Positions 1 through 7,519 of a stretch of 64,000 nt of DNA are shown here, one piece after another. The notes beneath the pieces are model-generated. The model saw only the letters and a list, made by a program, of their open reading frames with translations, was not told the DNA's origin and did no database searches. Position 1 is the stretch's first letter. Each line of letters starts with the position of its first letter. Position numbers and translations under genes: made by a program. The stretch is from Opitutia bacterium. GTDB lineage: Bacteria; Verrucomicrobiota; Verrucomicrobiia; Opitutales; Opitutaceae. The stretch spans positions 105,670-169,669 of the forward strand of contig CANJIU010000003.1 in NCBI GenBank assembly GCA_947474365.1, written 5' to 3'.

Positions 1-375
1 CGCGCGACGCTCGTCCGCAACATGTCGGAACCAGCGGCCGGCGGAAGTGACTCGATTGCAGTGGCCGACGTTTTCGAAAACGACGGCGTCGAGGGAAAGA
101 TCGCCGGCGTGCGTTTTGACGCCGTGACGTCGACGACCGTGATCACCGTGAGTGCGGACCTTCCGGCAGCAAGCCTGGCGGGACGGCCCGTTGGCCTGGG
201 CAAGGGCAAAAACCCGCAGTGGCGGGTGATCCAGCGGGCCAGCGCCCGGGAGATCGTGGTGTGGGGCCGGCTGGAGGCGGAGACCAAGGCCGCCACGGAT
301 TTCACGGTGCTGCGGACTTTTTCCCTGAAACCGGATGCGCCGGCCGGTATCGGCGCACGGGTGAGTGCCAAGTAA
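1..375 (+). CDS. C-terminal end of an unidentified protein (5' truncated by window edge)
   Basis: The reading frame is open from the first base and ends at a TAA at 373-375. Only the last 124 codons are visible, so an internal ATG at 22 need not be the start. The visible part alternates short hydrophobic strands with polar turns (for example TTVITVSADLPAASLAG) and has no transmembrane segment. This would fit the C-terminal beta-rich end of a secreted carbohydrate-active enzyme, but no diagnostic motif is present and I do not assign a family. It is followed directly by the exported aldolase gene, whose ATG lies one base past this stop, so it probably belongs to the same acid-sugar operon. Confidence 0.6.
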   Translation, partial: RATLVRNMSEPAAGGSDSIAVADVFENDGVEGKIAGVRFDAVTSTTVITVSADLPAASLAGRPVGLGKGKNPQWRVIQRASAREIVVWGRLEAETKAATDFTVLRTFSLKPDAPAGIGARVSAK

Positions 376-376
376 T

Positions 377-1369
377 ATGAACGTAATTTCAAATTCTCCG
401 TGGGGGGCGACGCGTCGCGTCCACCAAATCGCCATCGTGGTTTTGCTGGGCGTCGCTTCACTTTTCGCGGCCGACCCCACGCCGAAGCGCGTCAACAAGG
501 CCATCGAACTCCTGCAGGCGGGTCAGCCCGTTTATTATGACTACGGTCGCGGCGGCGCGGAGGAGGGGAGGGCGGCGGCGAAAACGTGGGCGGATATTTT
601 GATGTACGACATGGAGGGAGCAGCGATGGATTTCACGTTGCTCCGTGCCTTCATGAAGGCGCTTGCCGACGCGGGCCCGACGGCGAGCGGCCACCGCACC
701 CCGGCGGTCATCGTTACCTTGCCGCTCTATGGACTCGATGCCGATGTCGTGCGCACGAACCACTGGATGATTCAGCAGGCGCTGGCCTGCGGCATTCACG
801 GCCTGCACATCTGTCACGCGCGCAACCCCGCGGCGGTCGCGATGTTCATCCGCGCGGCGCGTTACGAGATTCACAAGCAAGGCGTCGGCCAGGGGCTCGA
901 GGAGGGCCTGCGGATGTTCGGCACCCACGAATTTGCCTCTGGTATCTGGGGCGTGACGGGGAAGGACTATTACGGAATTGCTGATGTCTGGCCGCTCAAC
1001 CCCAAGGGTGAGCTGATCATCGGAGTGAAGATCGAGGATCACGTGGGTCTGCCGAACACGGAGCAGATCGTACGGGTGCCGGGCTTGATTTTCGCGGAGT
1101 GGGGGCCTCGCGACACGAGTTATTCGAACGGGTTCATGGATGTCGCTTTCGACTACGGGCGGAAGCCGGGCGTGGTGGAGCCGGCGCCGTTGAAAGCCGC
1201 GGCGGACCGCGTGATCGCGGCAGGCAAGGCGGCGAAGGTCTTCATTCTCGACAACGCACGTCCCGAGTCGATCGTACCGCAACTCGACGCCGGAATCATG
1301 ATCATCGCCGGCGGCATCAAGGAAGTTGCGGAGATTGGCCGAAAGCACACTAAGCGCACGATGCCATGA
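377..1369 (+). CDS. Exported HpcH/HpaI (aldolase/citrate lyase) family protein
   Basis: 330 residues from the ATG at 377. A GTG at 365 would overlap the preceding gene, but the ATG gives a cleaner start. The N-terminus is a likely signal peptide: basic residues around TRRVHQ, a hydrophobic run IAIVVLLGVASLF, then a cleavage-like AAD. The rest resembles class II 2-keto acid aldolases, with DMEG near residue 79, a conserved GIHGLHICHARN segment, VKIED and a downstream GPRD, which correspond to the metal-ligand regions of the family. The usual arginine motif (RVP) reads VTLP here, so catalysis may differ. Family members are normally cytosolic and cleave or form 2-keto-3-deoxy acids; export is unusual. 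It heads an operon with alcohol dehydrogenase, PdxA-like and four-carbon acid sugar kinase genes. Confidence 0.75.
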   Translation: MNVISNSPWGATRRVHQIAIVVLLGVASLFAADPTPKRVNKAIELLQAGQPVYYDYGRGGAEEGRAAAKTWADILMYDMEGAAMDFTLLRAFMKALADAGPTASGHRTPAVIVTLPLYGLDADVVRTNHWMIQQALACGIHGLHICHARNPAAVAMFIRAARYEIHKQGVGQGLEEGLRMFGTHEFASGIWGVTGKDYYGIADVWPLNPKGELIIGVKIEDHVGLPNTEQIVRVPGLIFAEWGPRDTSYSNGFMDVAFDYGRKPGVVEPAPLKAAADRVIAAGKAAKVFILDNARPESIVPQLDAGIMIIAGGIKEVAEIGRKHTKRTMP

Positions 1370-1452
1370 CGGGCGCGGGGAGCAGGACGGGATACGGCGG
1401 TGGCCGAACCACTCTTGCCGCCGTTCGATGACCTCGTTGGCCTGTTGAATTC

Positions 1453-2598
1453 ATGAACACTGTGATCCTCCAACAGCCCAAGCGGGTGTTTTTCGGACCG
1501 GGCTGCGCGCAACGCACCGTCGACGAATTTGCCGCCGCGGGCCGCAAACGCATCTACGTGGTGTCGAGTCCGACGGCCGCACGGCTCAACCAGGCGCTGG
1601 TCGAGGCGTGGCGCGCGGGCGGGGCGGTTGTGGAGGTCAACGACGCCGTCAGCCGTGAGCCGGAGATTGCGCTCTACGAAGCGGTCGTGGCGGGTGCGCG
1701 GGCGTTTGGACCCGACGCGGTGGTGGGCCTGGGTGGTGGCAGTCCGCTCGACGTCGCCAAGCTGGTCGCGGCTCTGCTCGATGGCCGGCAGGCAGTCCGC
1801 GAGGTCTTTGGCATCGGCAACCTGCGCGGCCGAGCCGTGTATCTCGCGTGCATCCCGACGACGGCGGGCACGGGCAGCGAAGTTTCCCCCAACTCCGTCC
1901 TGATCGACGAGAACGAGAAGGTGAAGAAGGGTGTGATCAGCCCGTACCTGGTGCCGGACGCGGCGTTTCTCGATCCGGCGCTGACCGCGTCAGTGTCGCC
2001 GGCCGTGACGGCCGCAGTCGGAATCGACGCGCTCGTCCACTGCATGGAAGGTTATGCGAACAAGGCCGCACATCCGGCCGTCGACGTCTACGCGTTGGAA
2101 GGGATTCGCCGGATCGGTCGCAGCATCTGCACCGCGGTGGCGCACGGCGACGACCTCGCGGCTCGCACGGAAGTGATGCTCGGTGCGTATTATGGCGGAC
2201 TTTGCCTCGGGCCGGTCAACACGGCGGCGGTGCACGCACTCTCGGCGCCGCTCGGGGGTGAGTATCGGATCGCGCATGGAGTGGCGAATTCGCTCCTGAT
2301 GCCGCATGTGTTCCGGTTCAACCTGCCCGCAATGCCGGAGCGCTATGCGGACATCGCGACCGCGCTCGGCGTGCCCGCCGCCGAAACCCCGCTCGCCACC
2401 GCAGAGGCGGGATTGCAACGGCTGGTCGAGTTGTCGCGGGCCTGTGGCGTGCCGCAACGGCTTCGCGACGTGAATATCCCGGCGGCGGATTTGCCGCGCC
2501 TCGCGCAGGAGGCGTCAAAGATCCAGCGGCTCCTGAAAAACAATCCACGTCCGGTCACGGCGGCGGATGCGCTGGCGATTTACGAGCAGGCGTTTTGA
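1453..2598 (+). CDS. Iron-containing alcohol dehydrogenase
   Basis: 381 residues, the usual length for the family, starting at ATG 1453. The N-terminal dinucleotide-binding half carries GGGSPLDVAK near residue 96 and TTAGTGSEVSP near 137. The C-terminal all-helical half carries the metal-ligand pattern: D and H in GIDALVHCMEGY, and the later histidines in HALSAPLGG and RIAHGVANSLLMPH. The family oxidises or reduces short alcohols, lactaldehyde or hydroxy acids with NAD(P). The neighbouring acid-sugar genes suggest it acts on a four-carbon hydroxy acid or aldehyde intermediate, which is inference. The gene lies 83 bases after the aldolase and 24 bases before the PdxA-like gene on the same strand, consistent with one operon. 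Cytosolic; no signal peptide. Confidence 0.9.
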   Translation: MNTVILQQPKRVFFGPGCAQRTVDEFAAAGRKRIYVVSSPTAARLNQALVEAWRAGGAVVEVNDAVSREPEIALYEAVVAGARAFGPDAVVGLGGGSPLDVAKLVAALLDGRQAVREVFGIGNLRGRAVYLACIPTTAGTGSEVSPNSVLIDENEKVKKGVISPYLVPDAAFLDPALTASVSPAVTAAVGIDALVHCMEGYANKAAHPAVDVYALEGIRRIGRSICTAVAHGDDLAARTEVMLGAYYGGLCLGPVNTAAVHALSAPLGGEYRIAHGVANSLLMPHVFRFNLPAMPERYADIATALGVPAAETPLATAEAGLQRLVELSRACGVPQRLRDVNIPAADLPRLAQEASKIQRLLKNNPRPVTAADALAIYEQAF

Positions 2599-2622
2599 AA
2601 CGTCGAACGACGCTCCTTCTTC

Positions 2623-3687
2623 ATGTCCTCTGCGAAACCGATTCTTGCTGTCACCCTGGGAGACGCCGCCGGCAGCGGTCCTGAATTGATCGCCAAGGCC
2701 CTGGTCGACCCCGAGGTGCGCGCCGTGTGCCGGCCGGTGGTGATCGGGGACGCCGCCGTGCTGGAAGCGGCTCTCGCGATCACGCGGGTGCCGGCCGCAG
2801 TGCATCGAATCGGCGGGATGGGTGAAATCGCGGACGTACCGCTGGTCATCGACGTGATCGACTTGAAGAATGTGGATCTCGCCCGACTGGAGCGCGGCCG
2901 GATCAACGCACTCACGGGGCGCGCGGCTTACGAGTCGATTCGGCGCGCGGTCGAGCTGACGCTGGCGGGCGACGCGCAGGCGGTCGTGACGTCAGCGATC
3001 AACAAAGCGGCGCTGCACGCAGCGGGTTTTCTTTACGACGGACACACCGAGCTGCTGGCCGAGCTGTGCGGAAAGCCGAAGGTTACCATGATGCTCGTCG
3101 CGGGCAAACTGCGTGTCTGCCACGTGAGCACGCATGTTTCTCTGGCGAAGGCGATCGAGCGTGTGCGGCCGGAGCGGATCCTCCAGGTGGTGCAGCTCGC
3201 GCACGACGGAGTGCGGCAACTCGGCGTCGAGTCGCCGCACATCGCTCTCGCCGGTCTGAACCCTCATGCCGGCGAGGGCGGGCTCTTTGGCACCGAGGAA
3301 ATCGAGTACATCATGCCCGCGGTCGAGGAGGCGAACCGCCGCGGCTTCCGCGTGAGCGGACCGTTCGCCGGCGACACCGTTTTCTTCCGGACGCTGCAGG
3401 GCGAATTCGACTGTGCAATCGCGATGTATCATGATCAGGGACACGTGGCGGCGAAGATGCTCGGCATCTGGCAGGGCGTGAACGTGACGCTCGGGTTGCC
3501 GATCATCCGGACCTCGGTGGAGCACGGCACGGATTTCGCCAACGCGGGCAAGGGCACGGGCGATCCGCGCAGCTTGGTGCAGGCGTTGAAGCTGGCGGCG
3601 GTGATGGCGGGGCATCGGAACCGCGCCGCACCAAAACCCAATGTGCCGCCAACAGGCGCGGCGGGCGCAGAGGCAACCCGGCCGTGA
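2623..3687 (+). CDS. PdxA-like dehydrogenase (4-hydroxythreonine-4-phosphate / four-carbon acid sugar phosphate type)
   Basis: 354 residues. PdxA-family hallmarks are AVTLGDAAGSGPELIAKAL at the N-terminus, YDGHTELLAELCG with a metal-binding histidine, LAGLNPHAGEGG, and MYHDQGHVAAKMLG with further metal ligands. PdxA proper oxidises 4-phosphohydroxythreonine in vitamin B6 synthesis. PdxA2 paralogues that accompany DUF1537 kinases oxidise and decarboxylate D-threonate- or D-erythronate-4-phosphate to dihydroxyacetone phosphate. Such a kinase is encoded two genes downstream, so the catabolic role is the better inference, although a B6 role cannot be excluded from sequence alone. The C-terminal tail (about 30 residues rich in Ala and Pro) is longer than usual. 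Its stop overlaps the GTG of the next gene by 4 bases, suggesting translational coupling. Confidence 0.88.
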   Translation: MSSAKPILAVTLGDAAGSGPELIAKALVDPEVRAVCRPVVIGDAAVLEAALAITRVPAAVHRIGGMGEIADVPLVIDVIDLKNVDLARLERGRINALTGRAAYESIRRAVELTLAGDAQAVVTSAINKAALHAAGFLYDGHTELLAELCGKPKVTMMLVAGKLRVCHVSTHVSLAKAIERVRPERILQVVQLAHDGVRQLGVESPHIALAGLNPHAGEGGLFGTEEIEYIMPAVEEANRRGFRVSGPFAGDTVFFRTLQGEFDCAIAMYHDQGHVAAKMLGIWQGVNVTLGLPIIRTSVEHGTDFANAGKGTGDPRSLVQALKLAAVMAGHRNRAAPKPNVPPTGAAGAEATRP

Positions 3688-6230
3688 AGCCACGGATCAT
3701 TCTTTGCGTTCTTTGCGCCTTTTTTCCGCTGTCAGAATTGGCGGCCGAAACCGTCGCGCTCTGGCTTTTTGACGAGCAGGTCGGGGTGTATCCGAGTTCC
3801 GTGCTCAACGACGCGGGCCCGGGCAGCCTGTTTCTCATTCTCGGGCGGGGCGCGGAAATCGGGCCGGGAAAATTCGGCAACGCGCTCCGGCCGATTCCGC
3901 CCGCGCCACTGGCCATCACCGCGCGCGACGCTGGCTCCGACGCCGACAGTGGAGGCGGGGCGGTGACCTTTGGCTTGCGTCCGCCGCCTACGCTCGCGGG
4001 CCGGACGCAGCCGCCGTTGACGTGGGCGAACGCGCATTTTGCGGCGATGTTCACCAATGGTGACACCCACCTGCGGCGCGCGCCGTTTGCCAACGCGACC
4101 GACTCCCGGCTCAACCTCGGCAAGGGTGATTGGACCATCGAGTGCTGGCTGCAACTGGCGCGCGCCGGTGAAGCAGAGGGTGTGATTTTCGAAATCGGCG
4201 CCGGACCGCGGGGCGAAAATGAACTCGTAACCCGATTCAGCGCGCTCCCGGGAGAAAACGCGTTTGCGCTGACCCACCTCGCCCCGATGTCACCGGCGCC
4301 GTCGGGCGCGGTGACGAAACGCGTCGAGTTTCCGAATCCCGACGGGCCGCCGGCGGGGAGCGCGAGCGTGGAGACGGTTACGCTGCCGCTCGGTGGTGGA
4401 GACCTGCCACGCGAGATTTGGTTTCATGTCGCGCTCGTCCACACCGGCGAGACGGGAGAACTCCGGCTCTTCATCGACGGAAAAAACCGCGCCGTGGCGT
4501 GGACGAATATCGTGGCGCTGCCCCACGGTGACGAGGCGTATGTCTCGATCGGCCGCGACGGGCAGTGGGGGCGGCCGTTGGCCGGTGCGATCGATGAACT
4601 GCGGGTGAGTGACGCCGCCGTGTATGCCGCCGAATTTGCGCCTCCAGCGAGTTTTTCGCGGATGCACAATGGCGCGCGTCTGGTCGTCCCGCCGGTCGCG
4701 GGGCTGCCGCTGTTGTTTGGCGTACAGGCGCCGCCGGCCGCGATCGTCGACCTCGGTGCGCGGCGGCATCTCCTGCTCGACGGCGCGCTGCTCGCCCACA
4801 GCGAAAAACTGTCCTTCACCGCACATCCGCCGCGTGTCGCGGAGCCGGTATTCGAGGGCAGCGGCTGGATTTCGGTCGTCGACGCGGGACCGGAGGACAT
4901 CCGGCTCTACGCCAACGGGCCGGACAACACCCTCGCGGTGTTTGTGTCGCAGGACGGGGTGAAATTCTCCGCGCCGGACCTCGGCCGCGGCGAGTTTCGG
5001 GGCCGGAAGAACATCGTCGTCACCGATCCGGCGAGCGTCGGCACGGTGTTCATCGACCGCAACGGACCGCCGGACGAACGCTGGAAAATCGTGAGCGGCC
5101 TGCGGCAGCGCGGCGGGATCTTCGTGTACACGTCGGCGGACGGCTTGGCCTGGCGGCGGCATGAGGCGGCGTCGCTGCCGTTCTGGGCCGGTTCGGCCGT
5201 GAACGTCTTCTACGATGATCAGCGGCAGCGCTACCTGATTCACAACCGCACCGACTATTATCGTACGCCGGCGGGCAGCACGAACCGCAAGTCGGTCCTG
5301 ACCGAGGTGGCTGATTTGCTCGCGCCGTGGCCGTTCCGGCCGGTGACCGCGGAGATGACGCGGGCGGCGACGGCACGCGGGGAATTTACGCATGCCGGCG
5401 AGTTGGATCCGTGGTGGCTCGACAACGGCCCGCTCGCTCCCGGCGGGTTCGGACTCGAGTATCCGGTCGCGTTTCAAGCCGATCCCTCGATCGATCCGGT
5501 GGCCACGGACGTCTACAATACGCGGGCACAGAAATATCCCTGGGCCGAGGATGCCTACGTGGCGTTTCCGCTGTTTTTCTTTCACTACCATCGCGACGGC
5601 CCGCCGCAGCGGCAGGTGCTCGGGGATCCCGGGCAGGAGCGCGGCTCGGGTCTGGTGGAAACACAGCTGGCCGTGAGCCGCGACGGGCTGGCGTGGACGC
5701 GTTACCCGCGGCCGGCGTATGTGGGAATCGGATATGAGAACGGTTATCCCGTCCGCCGCTCCTACGTCGGCTCCGGGATGATCCGCCGGGGCCGCGAGCT
5801 CTGGCAGTATTCCTACACGCGCTCGTCGTATCACGACGCGCATGCGAAGAAGGCGCCGGCCCCGGATGTGATACACCGATTGGTGCAGCGGGTGGACGGC
5901 TTTGTTTCCCTCGACGCGCCGTACACCGGCGGAACGTTCACGACGCGTCCGCTGCGTTTTACCGGCAACCGGCTCGTGCTCAACGTCGACACCGACGCGG
6001 CGGGCTTTGCGCAGATTGGTTTCGTCGATGAGCGAGGCGCCCAGATTCCGGGCTTCTCGATCGACGACTGCGTGTATGTGAACGGCGACGAGATCGACTA
6101 TGAGGTGCAGTGGCTGGGCCGGGATGGCGTGCCCACGGCGGACCTGTCGTCACTGGCCGGGCGCGCGGTGCAGGTGGTGGCGCGGATGCGCGGCACGAGT
6201 CTTTATGCGCTGCAATTCGTTCAACGCTGA
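3684..6230 (+). CDS. Secreted LamG-domain, glycosidase-like beta-propeller protein
   Basis: 848 residues from a GTG that overlaps the pdxA-like stop (GTGA). The signal peptide is MKPRIILCVLCAFFPLSELAAE. Residues about 25-320 look like a LamG/concanavalin-type jelly roll: KGDWTIECWLQLA, then WFHVALVHTG, ELRLFIDGK and GAIDELRVSD are the typical strand motifs. Residues about 350-720 contain WxS/T-type propeller blades resembling GH32/GH43/sialidase-like enzymes, such as RRHLLLDGALLAHS, WKIVSGLRQRGGIFVYTSAD, YDDQRQRYLIHNRTD and LAVSRDGLAWTRYPRP. I do not recognise catalytic residues well enough to name a substrate. It probably releases or binds a sugar outside the cytoplasm that is then imported by the TonB-dependent receptor two genes downstream. 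Confidence 0.72.
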   Translation: MKPRIILCVLCAFFPLSELAAETVALWLFDEQVGVYPSSVLNDAGPGSLFLILGRGAEIGPGKFGNALRPIPPAPLAITARDAGSDADSGGGAVTFGLRPPPTLAGRTQPPLTWANAHFAAMFTNGDTHLRRAPFANATDSRLNLGKGDWTIECWLQLARAGEAEGVIFEIGAGPRGENELVTRFSALPGENAFALTHLAPMSPAPSGAVTKRVEFPNPDGPPAGSASVETVTLPLGGGDLPREIWFHVALVHTGETGELRLFIDGKNRAVAWTNIVALPHGDEAYVSIGRDGQWGRPLAGAIDELRVSDAAVYAAEFAPPASFSRMHNGARLVVPPVAGLPLLFGVQAPPAAIVDLGARRHLLLDGALLAHSEKLSFTAHPPRVAEPVFEGSGWISVVDAGPEDIRLYANGPDNTLAVFVSQDGVKFSAPDLGRGEFRGRKNIVVTDPASVGTVFIDRNGPPDERWKIVSGLRQRGGIFVYTSADGLAWRRHEAASLPFWAGSAVNVFYDDQRQRYLIHNRTDYYRTPAGSTNRKSVLTEVADLLAPWPFRPVTAEMTRAATARGEFTHAGELDPWWLDNGPLAPGGFGLEYPVAFQADPSIDPVATDVYNTRAQKYPWAEDAYVAFPLFFFHYHRDGPPQRQVLGDPGQERGSGLVETQLAVSRDGLAWTRYPRPAYVGIGYENGYPVRRSYVGSGMIRRGRELWQYSYTRSSYHDAHAKKAPAPDVIHRLVQRVDGFVSLDAPYTGGTFTTRPLRFTGNRLVLNVDTDAAGFAQIGFVDERGAQIPGFSIDDCVYVNGDEIDYEVQWLGRDGVPTADLSSLAGRAVQVVARMRGTSLYALQFVQR

Positions 6231-6236
6231 TCTCCG

Positions 6237-7355
6237 GTGAAAGCCTATTTCCTGGCCGACGATTTGAGTGGGGCGCTGGACGCCGCCGCGGCGTTCCATC
6301 ATGCGGGCCGGCGTGTGCGCATCGTGCTCTCCGCCATCGACTGGAGTGCGTCCGAAGACGAGGTGGTGGGTGTGACCACCGAGACGCGAAATGCGTCGCC
6401 GCTGGTGGCGGCTGGCATCGTCGAAACGACCATCGCCCACGGCCGGGCACAGGGGGCGCGGCTGGTTTACAAGAAAATCGATTCGACGGTGCGCGGACCG
6501 GTCGCGGCGGAAATTGGCGCCCTCGCGCGGCAAATGCCGGGCACGCGCATCCTATTCACGCCGGCCAATCCCGGCGTGGGTCGGACGGTGCGCGACGGAG
6601 TTTTGCTCGTGCGGGGCGTGCCGGTGCACGAAACGGAATTTGCCCGCGACCCGGTGAGCCCGGTAACGGAGAGTGACCTCCGCCGGCTGCTCGGCGACGC
6701 GGGCGGACCGGGGCTGCTCGTGGCGGATGCCGTGAGCGAAGCAGATTTGTCAGACGCCGTGGCCCGCATGGTGGCGGCGGGTGGAGAGTGGGTGGCGGTC
6801 GGCTCGGGCGCGCTGGCTCGGCCGGTCGCAGCGCTCGGTCGACGCCGTGAGCGTGTGGCGACGATGGTGGAAACTCCGCCGTTTCCCGCCGGCCCGGTGC
6901 TGTTACTCTGCGGGAGTGCCCATGCCGGAAACCGTGCCCAGGCGGCGGCGCTGGCGCGGGAGCGCGGGGTGCCGGTGCATGAGCTGAGAATTTCCGAACC
7001 CTCCGCGGCGGTTGCCTCCGCCATCGCCAGCCTGCAACGCGCCGGGGGCGCCATCGTGATGGCCGAGGATGCGAGACGCGACAGCGCCATGATGCTGCGG
7101 GCCCTCGCCGAGGCCACGCGGGAGATTGTTGCGGCCACGGGTGCGAACCGCCTGTTTGTCACGGGAGGTGAAACGGCGTTCGCCATCAGCCGCGAATTGG
7201 GTTTCGGCACGCTGGAGTTTCGTGCGGAATTGGAGTCGGGCCTGAGTCTTTCGCGGGCGTCGACGGCGCGCGGGCCTCTGCTTCTGGCGATCAAGCCAGG
7301 CGGCTTCGGCACCGCTGACTGCTGGGTGCGGGCATGGGACGCGCTCCGGGCGTGA
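6237..7355 (+). CDS. Four-carbon acid sugar kinase (DUF1537 family, OtnK/DtnK type)
   Basis: 372 residues from a GTG six bases after the previous stop. The N-terminal substrate domain begins FLADDLSGALDAAAAF, the family's ADDLTGA motif, and has KKIDSTVRGPVAAEI. The C-terminal nucleotide-binding domain shows FVTGGETAFAISRELG (the TGGDTA motif) and LLAIKPGGFG (the KSGGFG motif). Characterised members phosphorylate D-threonate, L-threonate or D-erythronate at O4. The PdxA-like dehydrogenase in the same operon can then produce dihydroxyacetone phosphate and CO2. Kinase plus PdxA2 is a published pairing, but which acid sugar is used here cannot be read from sequence. It is the last enzyme gene before a hairpin terminator and the TonB receptor gene. 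Confidence 0.9.
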   Translation: MKAYFLADDLSGALDAAAAFHHAGRRVRIVLSAIDWSASEDEVVGVTTETRNASPLVAAGIVETTIAHGRAQGARLVYKKIDSTVRGPVAAEIGALARQMPGTRILFTPANPGVGRTVRDGVLLVRGVPVHETEFARDPVSPVTESDLRRLLGDAGGPGLLVADAVSEADLSDAVARMVAAGGEWVAVGSGALARPVAALGRRRERVATMVETPPFPAGPVLLLCGSAHAGNRAQAAALARERGVPVHELRISEPSAAVASAIASLQRAGGAIVMAEDARRDSAMMLRALAEATREIVAATGANRLFVTGGETAFAISRELGFGTLEFRAELESGLSLSRASTARGPLLLAIKPGGFGTADCWVRAWDALRA

Positions 7356-7388
7356 CCGAATCGTTGCATGCCGCGAATTGCGTCGGGG

Positions 7389-7424
7389 AGGCGGAGGGGA
7401 AACGGTCGCCTCCGTCTTTGTTTC
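7389..7424 (+). terminator. Probable intrinsic terminator of the acid-sugar operon
   Basis: A 9-base-pair stem (7389-7397 with 7409-7417, one G-U pair) and an 11-base loop are followed by TTGTTT. It lies 33 bases after the kinase stop codon and before the TonB receptor gene. The T tract is imperfect, so read-through into the receptor gene is possible. Confidence 0.5.
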
Positions 7425-7519
7425 AAAATTGACACCGATCCGTTTTAACCGTCGCCTTTGCCGCCCCCTCTCCCTGTAACTCCACGCGCATTTGCGTGCG
7501 CCTACCCTTCTGGATTATC

